Source: Sandaracinaceae bacterium
Lineage (GTDB): Bacteria; Myxococcota_A; Polyangia; Polyangiales; Sandaracinaceae
Reading direction: 5' to 3'
NCBI GenBank assembly: GCA_040218145.1
Contig: JAVJQK010000105.1
Location: 175,211 to 239,210, forward strand
Length of the DNA: 64,000 bases
In this document: positions 48,785-57,430 of the stretch, one piece after another
Layout of the letters: every line of letters starts with the position of its first letter
How positions within the stretch are numbered: position 1 is the first letter of the stretch
Position numbers and translations under genes: made by a program
The notes under the pieces: model-generated
Database searches by the model: none
The model's input: the letters and a program-made list of their open reading frames with translations, nothing else
What the model was told of the DNA's origin: nothing

Positions 48785-50314
48785 TCACTCCTCGGAGCGC
48801 GTCAGGCGGCGCGCGAGCCGGCGTCGCAGCGGGGTGAGCAACAGCACGAGCACGGCGAGGATCTCGAGCCGCCCCATCCACATCAGCAGAGCCAGCCCGA
48901 CCTTGCTCACGTCGGGCATCCCGCTCGAGACCCAGCCCGCGCTCAACCCCACGCCGCCGAGCGCGGAGGCGCAGTCGAAGAGCACGTCGTCGAACGGCGC
49001 CCCGCTCGGGCTCACGAGCTGCGCGGTCACGGCGGCCCCCGCGATCAGCGTGAGCCAGAGCGTGGTCGTGACCGCCGCCGACTGCATCTGGCGCGTCGCC
49101 TCGGCGTCCTCGACCCGCTCCCCGTCGAAGCGGTAGACCGGCTGACGACCCTCCTGGGTGGACTCCCACGCCACCCGGCCGACGATCCCCTCGAGGAGCC
49201 ACGCGAGCCGACGCGCCTTGATGCCCCCGCTGGTGGAGCCGCTCTCCGCTCCCACGACCATCGCCCCGCCGAGGAGCAGGAGGAGCGGCGCGGGATAGGC
49301 GGCGACGTCGACGGCGCTGAAGCCGCACGTCGTCAGCGCCGAGGTCCAGGTGAAGGCCGCGTCCAGCGCGGAGCCGCCGGCGGCGATGCGCAGGTGCGCC
49401 AGCGCGGTGATGCACCCTCCGAGGGCGAGGAGGCCAACCAGGAGCCGAAGCTCGGTGCGACGCAGGAGCTCTCGCCATCGCCTTCGGAAGAGTAGGAGGT
49501 GGTAGGAGACCATGCTGATCCCGCCCAGCGTCATCACGAGCATGCCGGCGAGCTTCAGCTCTGTAGGATAGCTCCGGAAGCTGTCGTCGGTGACCGTCAT
49601 GCCGGCGGTGGCGATGCCGGTCAAGCCGTGGTTCAGCGCCTCCCACGGCGGCATGCCCAGCCCCGCGAAGAGGGCGACGGCGAACGCGCTCAGGCCGCCG
49701 TAGATCGCGAGCAGGTGTCGAAAGGCGTCGGGTGGCTCGGCCTCCACGGGCGCCGAGAGCTCGGCGCGCATCACCCCGAACGCGTCGTCGTCGGGCCGCG
49801 CGACCACGTACACGAAGACCGTCATGCCGAGGCCTCCCACCCACTGGCCGAGGCTCCTCCAGAGCTGGAGCGGGGCGGGCAGCTCGCTGGGTCGCGACGC
49901 CATCGACAGCCCCGTGCTGGTGAAGGCGGACATGCTCTCGAAGAACGCGTTCTGGAGGTCGGCGTAGCGGCCCGCCTGGGCGCCGCCGCCGTACCCGATC
50001 ACCACGAACGGGATCATCCCGATCGCCGCGACGGTCAGCCAGCCGCCGGCGACCGCCACCATGCGGGTGGGGACCGGGATGGATCCGTCTGCGGGGCCGA
50101 ACGCGGCGCGCAGGGCTCCATATGCGAGCGCCGACACGCCGAAGGTCGTGGCGAAGGCGGCGACGCATCGCCACCCGCACGCGAGGCACGCCGGCAGCGT
50201 CAAGAGCGACAGCGCCCCCGGGACGGCGAGCATCGGCGCCATCAGCGCGAAGGCCTGACGCGCGACGCTGCGGGTAGGGAGGGGCGCGCTCGGCGTGGGA
50301 CTTCGGTCGGCCAC
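48785..50314 (-). CDS. TrkH-family potassium uptake protein
   Basis: 509 aa from GTG at 50314; ATGs further in would remove the first helix. Around ten to eleven membrane helices are visible. The four pore-loop selectivity regions are recognisable: ESMSAFTSTGLSM, HGLTGIATAGMTV, TSALTTCGFS and CASALGGVGLS, each with the central Gly of a K+ filter. GAESGSTSGGIKARR is the typical TrkH loop. TrkH works with a cytoplasmic TrkA, which is not in the window. It precedes ligD with a 59-bp gap and may be co-transcribed, although no functional link is obvious. Confidence 0.9.
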   Translation of the reverse strand: MADRSPTPSAPLPTRSVARQAFALMAPMLAVPGALSLLTLPACLACGWRCVAAFATTFGVSALAYGALRAAFGPADGSIPVPTRMVAVAGGWLTVAAIGMIPFVVIGYGGGAQAGRYADLQNAFFESMSAFTSTGLSMASRPSELPAPLQLWRSLGQWVGGLGMTVFVYVVARPDDDAFGVMRAELSAPVEAEPPDAFRHLLAIYGGLSAFAVALFAGLGMPPWEALNHGLTGIATAGMTVTDDSFRSYPTELKLAGMLVMTLGGISMVSYHLLLFRRRWRELLRRTELRLLVGLLALGGCITALAHLRIAAGGSALDAAFTWTSALTTCGFSAVDVAAYPAPLLLLLGGAMVVGAESGSTSGGIKARRLAWLLEGIVGRVAWESTQEGRQPVYRFDGERVEDAEATRQMQSAAVTTTLWLTLIAGAAVTAQLVSPSGAPFDDVLFDCASALGGVGLSAGWVSSGMPDVSKVGLALLMWMGRLEILAVLVLLLTPLRRRLARRLTRSEE

Positions 50315-50398
50315 GTCGTCTGCTGGGTAGCCGCGCTCGGCCGAGACCAAAGAAGCGGCTCGCGCTCGCGCCGCGTCCCGCGCCCCCCGTAGATGGGA

Positions 50399-50404
50399 TA
50401 GCCT
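50399..50404 (+). promoter_or_regulatory. Putative -10 box (TAGCCT)
   Basis: TAGCCT within GGGATAGCCT ends 6 nt before the GTG at 50411, predicting a leaderless transcript for the three-gene operon that follows. Confidence 0.35.
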
Positions 50405-50410
50405 CCGCGG

Positions 50411-51304
50411 GTGCGCGCCCGCGTTCGCGTTCAGACGGCCGATGGGACGGAGACCGATCTCGCGCCCGGAGACATCATCGGGCGGCTGCCGTTCGCGGCG
50501 CTGCATCTGGCCGATCCCCGGGTGAGCGAGGCGCACGCGATGGTCAGCCTGCGCGCAGGCGAGCTGGCGTTGCTCGCGCTTCGACGGCGTTTCGGCGTCG
50601 ACGGGCGCGCACGCAGCGACGTCGTGCTCGAGCCAGGGTTGGAGGTCTCGATCGGCGAGGGGCTCACCCTGCTCGTCGTCGAGGTCGCGCTGCCCGATGA
50701 GGTCCTGGCCCTCACCGCGCCCGGCCTGCCCACCGTGCCGTTGCCTCCGGTGCTCTCGCTCTTCGGCGGCGACCCCCCGCGGGTCCGCCCGCGCTTCGAG
50801 GGCGACGCGGCGGCGGTGATCTTCAGCCAGGGTGCGCGCTTTCGCGTGCGGATTGGGGGCGCGACGCGAGAGATCGCGGCGGGCGACACGCTCGAGCTGG
50901 CCGGCACCCGCTTCTCCGTCGTGTCCGTGCCCCTACGCGAGGCGGAGGCGGCGCGCACGATCGCGCAGCCCGACGCTGCCCCCCGCATCTGGACGCTGCA
51001 CCACGACATCGTTCGCGTCACGCGGCGAGGAGAGGAGCTGCTCGCCTTGCGCGGCTACACCGCCCAGATCGTGAGTGAGTTGGCGGCGATCGGGCAACCC
51101 GCGCCGTGGGAGGCGGTGGCGCGCGAGCTCTGGCGGGACGACGCGGACTCCATGATGGTGCGGCGTCGATGGGACATGGCCCTCGGCCGTCTCCGGCACA
51201 AGCTGCGCGAGGCGGGACTGCCGATAGACCTCGTCCGCGCGGACGGGGCGGGCAACGTGGAGCTGCACGTCCCGAGCTCGGACCGGGTCGAGGATCGATC
51301 CTGA
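50411..51304 (+). CDS. FHA-domain / winged-helix regulator
   Basis: 297 aa from GTG at 50411. The N-terminal ~95 residues match an FHA phosphothreonine-binding domain: GRLPFAALHLADPRVSEAHAMV carries the conserved Gly-Arg and the Ser-x-x-His. A second beta-rich segment follows (about 120-185). The C-terminal ~95 residues form a winged helix of the OmpR type (LRGYTAQIVSELAAIG...VARELW... VRRRWDMALGRLRHKLREAGLPIDLVR). An FHA reader fused to a DNA-binding domain suggests direct kinase-to-promoter signalling. The stop overlaps the ATG of the kinase gene (TGATG), supporting that the kinase is its partner. Confidence 0.72.
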   Translation: MRARVRVQTADGTETDLAPGDIIGRLPFAALHLADPRVSEAHAMVSLRAGELALLALRRRFGVDGRARSDVVLEPGLEVSIGEGLTLLVVEVALPDEVLALTAPGLPTVPLPPVLSLFGGDPPRVRPRFEGDAAAVIFSQGARFRVRIGGATREIAAGDTLELAGTRFSVVSVPLREAEAARTIAQPDAAPRIWTLHHDIVRVTRRGEELLALRGYTAQIVSELAAIGQPAPWEAVARELWRDDADSMMVRRRWDMALGRLRHKLREAGLPIDLVRADGAGNVELHVPSSDRVEDRS

Positions 51305-54177
51305 TGGACGGGCCAGAGAGCTGCGGTGGGTTCTCGGAGGACGGAGAGTACGCGGGCGACGCGCCGACCGAGCTAGCGAAGTCGGGCCCCCGCTACTCGG
51401 ACGCAGCGCGGGTGGGGGCCGGGAGCATGGGTGTGGTCGAGGTCGTGACCGATCGCGAGCTCGGCCGGGAGGTCGCGCGCAAGCGGCTGCGCGAAGGGGG
51501 CGATCTGCGCGCGGCCGAAAGGCTGCGCCGTGAAGCCGCCGTGGCCGCCTCCCTCGAGCACCCGGGCATCGTGCCCGTCTACGACGTGGGGGAGGGGCGA
51601 GGGGGCCCCTGGTACACGATGCGCCTCGTCCGGGGGCGCACTCTCGCCGAGGTGCTGCGGGGGCGCCAGACGATGGCTGAGCGGCTGCCCCTGCTCCGCC
51701 GCTTCCTGGTGGCGTGCGAGGCGGTCGCGTATGGGCACCGTCGTGGCGTGATCCACCGCGACCTCAAGCCCGCGAACATCATGCTGGGCGACGAGGGCGA
51801 GACGCAGGTCGTCGACTGGGGACTGGCGCGCGCGGCGCCCGGCGGGGGCGGAGGAGCGCTCGCGAGCGACGCGCGGCTCACCGCCGCGGGCGCGGTGCTC
51901 GGGACGCCGGCGTACATGAGCCCGGAGCAGGCCGGCGCGTTCGGCGAGCCCTACGCGGACGCGCGCTCGGATGTCTGGTCTCTGGGCGCCATCCTGTTCG
52001 AGATCCTCGGCGGCGCCCCGCCGTACGAGGGGTCGAGCGAGGAGGTGTTGCGTCAGCTCGGCGTGAGGGCGCCCGACGTGACGCGCGTAGCGGAGGCCCC
52101 GCGCGAGCTCGTCGCGATCGTGTCGAGGGCCCTCGCTCACCGCCCCGAGGACCGCTACGCCTCCGCGGAGGCGCTCACCGAAGATCTCGAGCGCCACCTG
52201 GAGGGGCGCCTCGTAGACGCCTACGACTACGGGCCACTCGACCACCTCCGCCGCTTCGTGCGCGCGTTCAGGCTGCCTCTCACGGTCGCCGCCGTCGCGT
52301 CGGCCGGGCTGCTGCTGGGGGCCACCTACGCCTACGACAGCGTGGTCCAGGAAGGCGAGCGCGCGCGGGCCGCCGAGGTCACCGCGCAGGTTGCGCTCGC
52401 GGACGCGAGGGCGTCGAACGCGCGGCTCACCGCGGAGCTCGCGACCCGCGAGGCGGCGCGCGGTCGCCGCACGGAGGCGCTGGCGCTCGCGCGCGAGGCG
52501 CTCTCCATCGCGCCCAGCCCGGCGGCGCTCGGCGTGCTCGCGGCGTTCGGGCTCGAGACCCCGCCGTCGCTGCTCGAGCGGGGGCCGGCCTGCTCCCGCG
52601 CGCGCGTATCGCCGAACGGGGCGCTCCGGCTCTGCATCCGAGACGGCGAGGCGGAGCTCCGCGAGGGTGTGCGCGTGCGGTTTCGGCGCTCCATCGCCCC
52701 CACCGCCGACGCGTTCCTGACGGATGGGCACGTGCTCTTCATCCGTCTCGACACCGAACACCGCGTCGCGTGGGTCGATCTGGAAGGCGAGACCGTGTCC
52801 GAGGGTCACCTGGACGTGCTCGGTGAGCCGAGCATCTTCCGCGACCAGCTGCTGCTACCCGTTCGAGGCGGCGTGTATTGGCGGCGGGCAGACGACCCCG
52901 AGCTCCTCGAGGCGTGTGATGGCGCGCGCCCCAACGCGGTCGCGCTCGGCGTCATGGGGCCCGCCTTCGCGTGCCCCGACCGGACGGTGCGCGCGGCCGA
53001 TCGGACCTGGACGCTCCCCGCTCAGGTCAGCGCCCTCGACTGGCGCGGCGAGGACCTGGTGGTGGGGACGCGGGACGGTCGACTGCGCACCTTGGAGGGC
53101 AGGCACGAGAGCAGGCTCGGCCCCGGCGCGGTGCTCTCGGTCGCCAGCGACGACGGCTGGGTGATCGCGGCGGCGGAGTCTGACGGGCTCTGGGTCTGGC
53201 ACCCCGAGCGCGGTCTCCCGCAGCGCCTCCCGGTCGTGGAGCATCGCATCTTGCGATTCTCCGGAGGCGTTCTCGAGACGAGCGGCCCCGAGGGGATCGC
53301 GCGCTGGCGAATGCCGCGCGGCAGCGCCGCCCGCCTCGACGCCGAGGGCGGAGTGGCGTCGATGGCGGCGGCCTCCGGGCGGATCGTAGTGGGTCGGGGC
53401 GACGGCTGCGCGCGCGCGTGGGACGGGACGGGGGAGCGTCTCGGCGCATCGTGCGAGGGTGACGCGGCGGTGAAAGCGGTCGCGTTCGATGGAGAACGGG
53501 TGTGGCTGGTTCGCGATGGTGAGGCAGGCCTCGCGGTCCTCGATCACGAGCTTCATCCCCGCGGACGGCTCGAGGGGCCGGGCAGTCTGCGGCGGGTCGC
53601 GCGGTTGGAGTCGGGCGCGCTGGTCGCGGTGACCTACGGCGTGGGCCGGCTGCGCTTCGACGGGCGGGGCGGCGTCGCGCGCTTGCCGCCGGCGGACGCC
53701 AACCACGTGGACCTCGACGCGCGCGGAGCCGACGCGGTGACGCTCACCTCCGACGGCCGCGTGACGCTGCTGCGCGGCGACCGGGCCGAACTCCACTCCG
53801 TCGTGCCAGGCGCGCGGGCGGTGACCCTCGGGAGCGACGGCCGCGTCTATGTGGGCACCCACCATCGCGTCGTCTCGGGAGAGATCGAGAGCACCCCGTC
53901 GTCCAGTGCGATCACCACCCTCCGCGCCGACCCGACGGGGCGATGGATCGCCGTCGGGCACCGGGATGGCCTCGTCCGCGTGCTCGACGCGGGCCTCCGG
54001 GACGTCGCCGTGTTCCCGGGACACACCGAGCGCGTGAGCGCGATCGCCTGGGACGGCGCGGTGCTCGTGACCGGGAGCTGGGACGGAGTGGTGCGTCGCT
54101 GGGACGCTCGCGTGTTCGAGAGTTGGGAGCGAGTTGGGATGGGTGAGGGTGAGCGGACTCCTACCGTGGCCCCATGA
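51304..54177 (+). CDS. Ser/Thr kinase with C-terminal beta-propeller
   Basis: 957 aa. Kinase domain (about residues 30-305): GAGSMGVVEVV, catalytic Lys in VARKRL, VIHRDLKPANIM, and DWGLAR in place of DFG, a variant frequent in myxobacterial and planctomycete kinases. After a helix that crosses the membrane (about 322-345) and a coiled coil, residues about 420-950 form a beta-propeller of WD40/PQQ-like repeats (e.g. SDGRVTLLRGD, GSDGRVYVGTHHRVV, SWDGVVRRWD). The propeller is probably a protein-interaction or ligand-sensing platform outside the membrane if the helix is real. Its gene overlaps those on both sides. Confidence 0.9.
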   Translation: MDGPESCGGFSEDGEYAGDAPTELAKSGPRYSDAARVGAGSMGVVEVVTDRELGREVARKRLREGGDLRAAERLRREAAVAASLEHPGIVPVYDVGEGRGGPWYTMRLVRGRTLAEVLRGRQTMAERLPLLRRFLVACEAVAYGHRRGVIHRDLKPANIMLGDEGETQVVDWGLARAAPGGGGGALASDARLTAAGAVLGTPAYMSPEQAGAFGEPYADARSDVWSLGAILFEILGGAPPYEGSSEEVLRQLGVRAPDVTRVAEAPRELVAIVSRALAHRPEDRYASAEALTEDLERHLEGRLVDAYDYGPLDHLRRFVRAFRLPLTVAAVASAGLLLGATYAYDSVVQEGERARAAEVTAQVALADARASNARLTAELATREAARGRRTEALALAREALSIAPSPAALGVLAAFGLETPPSLLERGPACSRARVSPNGALRLCIRDGEAELREGVRVRFRRSIAPTADAFLTDGHVLFIRLDTEHRVAWVDLEGETVSEGHLDVLGEPSIFRDQLLLPVRGGVYWRRADDPELLEACDGARPNAVALGVMGPAFACPDRTVRAADRTWTLPAQVSALDWRGEDLVVGTRDGRLRTLEGRHESRLGPGAVLSVASDDGWVIAAAESDGLWVWHPERGLPQRLPVVEHRILRFSGGVLETSGPEGIARWRMPRGSAARLDAEGGVASMAAASGRIVVGRGDGCARAWDGTGERLGASCEGDAAVKAVAFDGERVWLVRDGEAGLAVLDHELHPRGRLEGPGSLRRVARLESGALVAVTYGVGRLRFDGRGGVARLPPADANHVDLDARGADAVTLTSDGRVTLLRGDRAELHSVVPGARAVTLGSDGRVYVGTHHRVVSGEIESTPSSSAITTLRADPTGRWIAVGHRDGLVRVLDAGLRDVAVFPGHTERVSAIAWDGAVLVTGSWDGVVRRWDARVFESWERVGMGEGERTPTVAP
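54162..54167 (+). promoter_or_regulatory. Putative internal -10 box (TACCGT)
   Basis: Located inside the kinase 3' end, 6 nt before the lipoprotein ATG (54174). It may drive the lipoprotein separately from the kinase. Confidence 0.25.
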
Positions 54178-55595
54178 CTCGAATCAGCTGGTGTGTGATC
54201 TACATGGTGGGGCTCGTTGCTTGTGGAGGAGGTTCGGATCCCGTCGACGGGAGCTGCGGTCAAGACGAAGACGGAGGCCAGACGCACGAGGATGCGGGGC
54301 AAGCGCCGGACGACTCCGGCGTCGTGATGGAGGAGGACGCAGGCGCGGCCATGGACGCGGGACCGGGTGACGCCGGGATGTCGATGGACGACGCTGGCCC
54401 TGGAGACGGCGGCATGCCGCCGGTGATGATGTGCTGTACGGACGCGGGTTGGGACGTGACCGAGGGCGTGACGCCCGACGCTGACTGCGTGCCCTGGGCC
54501 CTCGTCGACAGCGGCCCGATGGCGCCGTCGCTCGGGAGCGCGGGGCTGGCCATCGCGACCGCGAGCAACGCGCAGAACCAGTACTACGAGCAGGCCGCGC
54601 CGACGATCGACGCGGGTGACCACGTGCAGATCCGCTTCCGCATGCAGGTCACCTCCAGCTCGGCTGTCGAGCCCTGGCGCGCCGGAACTGGCGTCCTCTT
54701 CACCTTCGGTCCGAGCCGGGAGAAGAACTCGCTCTACCTCGCCGACGGCGAGATCTTCCTCCTCTCCGCCGAGAACGTGCGCGGCATGTCGGCCAGCGTC
54801 CCGACCAGCGACGCGATGCACGACTACGTGATCGACGTCGACCGCCTGACCGGCAGCGTGAGCGTCAGCTATGACGGGACGCCGACGCTGACCGGCAACC
54901 TCTTCATCAACCCGGGCGACACGACGACCGACCGCATCCTCTGGGGTGAGGTCAGCAACGTAGCGACCGGGAGTAGCGTCTGGGAGTCGTTCGAGCACGA
55001 CGCCTGGAGCGGCTGCCACGTCGCGGCGTGGGCGGCGAGCGACGCCGTGCTCCCCGACCTCGACTGCCCGCCCTGGACGACGGTGGACAGCGCTGCGGCG
55101 GACCCGGTCCTCTCCAGCGCCGGAGTGACCGTCTCGACGGCCTCGAACGCCGAGAACATGGCCTACACGCAGACCTCGATCGCGGCGGGCAGCCTCGTCC
55201 GGATCGCGTTCCGCATGCGGGTCGTCTCGGAGAGCACGTCGGCATCCTGGCGCGCGGGCGCGGGGGTGATCTTCGCCTTCGGCCCCGCGCGGGAGAAGAA
55301 CAGTCTCTATGTCGCGGACGGCGAGATCTTCTTGCTGTCGGCGGAGAACATCCGCGGCATGGCGGCGACGGTGCCGACGAGCGACGCGATGCACGACTAC
55401 GTCGTCGAGGTCGATCGCACGACCGGCGCGGTGACCGTGAGCTATGACGGTGTGCCGACGCTGACCGGCTCGCTCTTCGTCAACCCGGGCGACACCACGA
55501 CGGACCTGATCACCTGGGGTGAGGTGAGCAACGTGGCGACGGGCGAGTCGATCTGGGAGTCGTTCGAGCACGACGCGTACGCCGGCTGTCTCTGA
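54174..55595 (+). CDS. Lipoprotein with two duplicated LamG/concanavalin-like domains
   Basis: 473 aa, overlapping the kinase stop by 4 bp. Lipobox GLVAC (Cys17), then an Asp/Gly/Met-rich linker to about residue 85. The rest is two copies of a ~190-residue beta domain, with matching blocks SREKNSLYLADGEIFLLSAEN / AREKNSLYVADGEIFLLSAEN and VSNVATG..WESFEHDA in each. The fold looks like a concanavalin/LamG-type jelly roll, though no exact family is recognised. Coupling to a kinase and an FHA regulator suggests a surface or periplasmic sensor or output. Confidence 0.72.
   Translation: MTRISWCVIYMVGLVACGGGSDPVDGSCGQDEDGGQTHEDAGQAPDDSGVVMEEDAGAAMDAGPGDAGMSMDDAGPGDGGMPPVMMCCTDAGWDVTEGVTPDADCVPWALVDSGPMAPSLGSAGLAIATASNAQNQYYEQAAPTIDAGDHVQIRFRMQVTSSSAVEPWRAGTGVLFTFGPSREKNSLYLADGEIFLLSAENVRGMSASVPTSDAMHDYVIDVDRLTGSVSVSYDGTPTLTGNLFINPGDTTTDRILWGEVSNVATGSSVWESFEHDAWSGCHVAAWAASDAVLPDLDCPPWTTVDSAAADPVLSSAGVTVSTASNAENMAYTQTSIAAGSLVRIAFRMRVVSESTSASWRAGAGVIFAFGPAREKNSLYVADGEIFLLSAENIRGMAATVPTSDAMHDYVVEVDRTTGAVTVSYDGVPTLTGSLFVNPGDTTTDLITWGEVSNVATGESIWESFEHDAYAGCL
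54436..55590 (+). repeat. 573-bp direct duplication within the lipoprotein gene
   Basis: Corresponding landmarks are 573 bp apart: TGGGAGTCGTTCGAGCACGA begins at 54981 and at 55554. Long stretches are nearly identical at DNA level, so the in-frame tandem duplication of 191 codons is fairly recent or kept similar by gene conversion. Confidence 0.8.
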
Positions 55596-55606
55596 CCGCT
55601 GACCGA

Positions 55607-55768
55607 TCAGAGCGCGGCGAGGCGGTCGGCGAGGGACCTCCGGGTCTCCACGGCCTCCTCGTCGCGCGTCGTGACGAGTGAGGCCCGCCCTCGTCCACCG
55701 ACGCCTCGACGTAGAAGGCGTCGAGGTCGTGGCCCTCCCGGGTGACGCGCGTGGGTCGAGCGCACGCG
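55607..55768 (-). pseudogene. Decayed gene remnant resembling the 3' end of the PQQ-VIT-VWA gene
   Basis: On the minus strand the last frame reads VTTRDEEAVETRRSLADRLAAL and stops at 55607. The C-terminus of the gene at 60133 is ARDEEGVVDPEALADCLAAL, and the first 17 bases of the two ends (TCAGAGCGCGGCGAGGC) are identical. Upstream, coding-like sequence (VTREGHDLDAFYVEASVDEGG) continues in another frame, implying a frameshift. There is no start codon before the aceF stop at 55769. It looks like a truncated, frameshifted copy left between the lipoprotein gene and aceF. Confidence 0.45.
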
Positions 55769-57412
55769 TCACTCGAGCAGCGTCAGCGGCTGCTCGAGCG
55801 CGCGGCAGATCCAGCGGAGGAAGCGGGCCGCGTCGGCGCCGTCCACCGCGCGATGATCGTAGCTCAGGCTGAACGGGAGCAGCGTCCGCGTGACGAGCTC
55901 CGCGCCGTCGTCGCGCCTCGCCTCGGGAGGCAGCTCGTCGACGTGCACGGGCGCCTTGTGTGCGCGGCCCACCCCGAGGATGGCGACCTGCGGCCAAGGG
56001 ACGATCGGCGTGAAGGTGGTCGTGCCCAGTCCGCCGAGGTTGGTCACGGTGAAGCCGGCGCCCTCCATCTCTTCCGGCTTCAGCTCTCCCGCCCGCGCCC
56101 TCGAGGCGAGCCGGTCCAGGGTGCGGGCGAGCTCCGCCAGGCCGAGGTCCGCCGCGCCTCGGACCACCGGGACGAGCAAGCCCCGCTCGGTGTCGACGGC
56201 CACCGCGACGTCGACGTAGCGCCGCAGGACGATGGCGCCGGCCTCGAGGTCGAGCGCGGCGTTGAGGCGCTCGAACTCGAGGAGCGCGCGCGCCACCACC
56301 GCGACGACGATCGCGGTCGGGGTGAGCGCGACGTCGTGCCGTTCGGACCAGCGCGCCCGGAAGGCTTCGAGCTCCGTCACGTCGGCGCGGTCTCCCTGGG
56401 TGACGTGAACGACCTGCGACCAGGAGCGGGCGACGTTCTCGGCCGTGGCGACGCGCACGGCGCCGAGCGGCTCCCGGTCGACCGCGCCCCAGCGCGAGAG
56501 GTCTGGCAGCGCCGGGCGATCCGGCTCGCGCTCGGCGTCGGACAGCTCGTTGAGCAACCAGCGCACGTGACTTAAGAGATCCTCTTCGGTGATCCGGCCG
56601 CCGCCGCCCGTGGCCGCGACCGCGCTCAGGTCGTCGACGCCGAGCTGGCGCGCGAGGCGACGGACGGAGGGAGAGGCGACCGAAGAGCCGGCCTGGGGAG
56701 GGGAGGAGAGGCGCTGAGAGGGACGAGAGCTGGAGGGGTGTCCGTCGGATTCATGGTCCCCGTCCGAGTCCGCCTCCGCACCTGCTTCTTCCGCGTCCGC
56801 ATCCGCTTTCGCATCCGTTTCCGCTCCCGCTCCCGCTCCCGAGTCCGCTCCCGCTTCCGAGTCCGCTCCCGCTTCCGAGTCCGCTTCCGCCCCCGCTCCC
56901 GCTCCTGCTTCCGAGTCCGCTCCCGAGTCCGCCTCCGCATCCGCATCCGACTCCGCATCCGAGTCCGCGTCCGAGTCCGCTTCCGCGTCCGCTCCCGAGT
57001 CCGCATCCGCGTCCGCTTCCGAGTCCGCTTCCGAGTCCGCTTCCGAGTCCGCATCCGCATCCGCTTCCGAGTCCGCATCCGCGTCCGACTCCGCATCCGC
57101 GTCCGAGTCCGCTTCCGCTTCCGAGTGCGCTTCCGAGTTCGCTTCCGCTTCCGAGCCTGCATCCGAGTCCGCTTCGGCATCCGCGTCGCCCAGGACGAGG
57201 ACCGCGTCGCCCGTGCTCACCTCGTCGCCTTTCGACACGAGGATCTCCTCCACGACGCCGGCTCGGGGAGACGGGAGCTCGGTCGTCGCCTTGTCGGTCT
57301 CGAGCTCGAGCAGGGGCTGGTCCGCTTCGACCGCGTCGCCCTTCGAGACCAGCAGGCGCAGCACCACGCCCGCGCTCTTCTGTTCGCCCAGCTCCGGGAG
57401 CCTCACCTTCAT
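55769..57412 (-). CDS. aceF: Dihydrolipoyl acetyltransferase, E2 of pyruvate dehydrogenase
   Basis: 547 aa. One lipoyl domain (residues 1-75) with the lipoylated Lys41 in ETDKAT. A ~149-residue linker (76-224) consists almost only of Asp, Ala, Glu and Ser. A peripheral subunit-binding domain follows (about 245-285: SPSVRRLARQLGVDD...GRITEEDLL). The catalytic domain (about 310-547) has the YDHRAVDG active-site motif near residue 515. E2 transfers the acetyl group from E1-bound TPP through lipoate to CoA. It is 18 bp downstream of aceE. The linker is acidic rather than the usual Ala/Pro type. Confidence 0.93.
   Translation of the reverse strand: MKVRLPELGEQKSAGVVLRLLVSKGDAVEADQPLLELETDKATTELPSPRAGVVEEILVSKGDEVSTGDAVLVLGDADAEADSDAGSEAEANSEAHSEAEADSDADAESDADADSEADADADSEADSEADSEADADADSGADAEADSDADSDAESDADAEADSGADSEAGAGAGAEADSEAGADSEAGADSGAGAGAETDAKADADAEEAGAEADSDGDHESDGHPSSSRPSQRLSSPPQAGSSVASPSVRRLARQLGVDDLSAVAATGGGGRITEEDLLSHVRWLLNELSDAEREPDRPALPDLSRWGAVDREPLGAVRVATAENVARSWSQVVHVTQGDRADVTELEAFRARWSERHDVALTPTAIVVAVVARALLEFERLNAALDLEAGAIVLRRYVDVAVAVDTERGLLVPVVRGAADLGLAELARTLDRLASRARAGELKPEEMEGAGFTVTNLGGLGTTTFTPIVPWPQVAILGVGRAHKAPVHVDELPPEARRDDGAELVTRTLLPFSLSYDHRAVDGADAARFLRWICRALEQPLTLLE
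56741..57187 (-). repeat. Low-complexity coding repeat of the aceF linker
   Basis: About 447 bp of degenerate 6-bp repeats, mostly GCG/GCA/GCT alternating with GAC/GAG/TCG codons, encode (A-D/E/S)n. On the opposite strand the same sequence reads as an artificial Arg/Val/Phe repeat. Length changes in multiples of 3 or 6 bp should be frequent. Confidence 0.85.
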
Positions 57413-57430
57413 CGCATCTCCTCTCGCCGC

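Noticed and set aside
53847..55997. Large minus-strand frame across the propeller kinase and lipoprotein genes
   Set aside because: It is antisense to two well-supported genes and is His/Arg/Asp-rich without motifs. Only the short 55607-55768 remnant on that strand has recognisable content.
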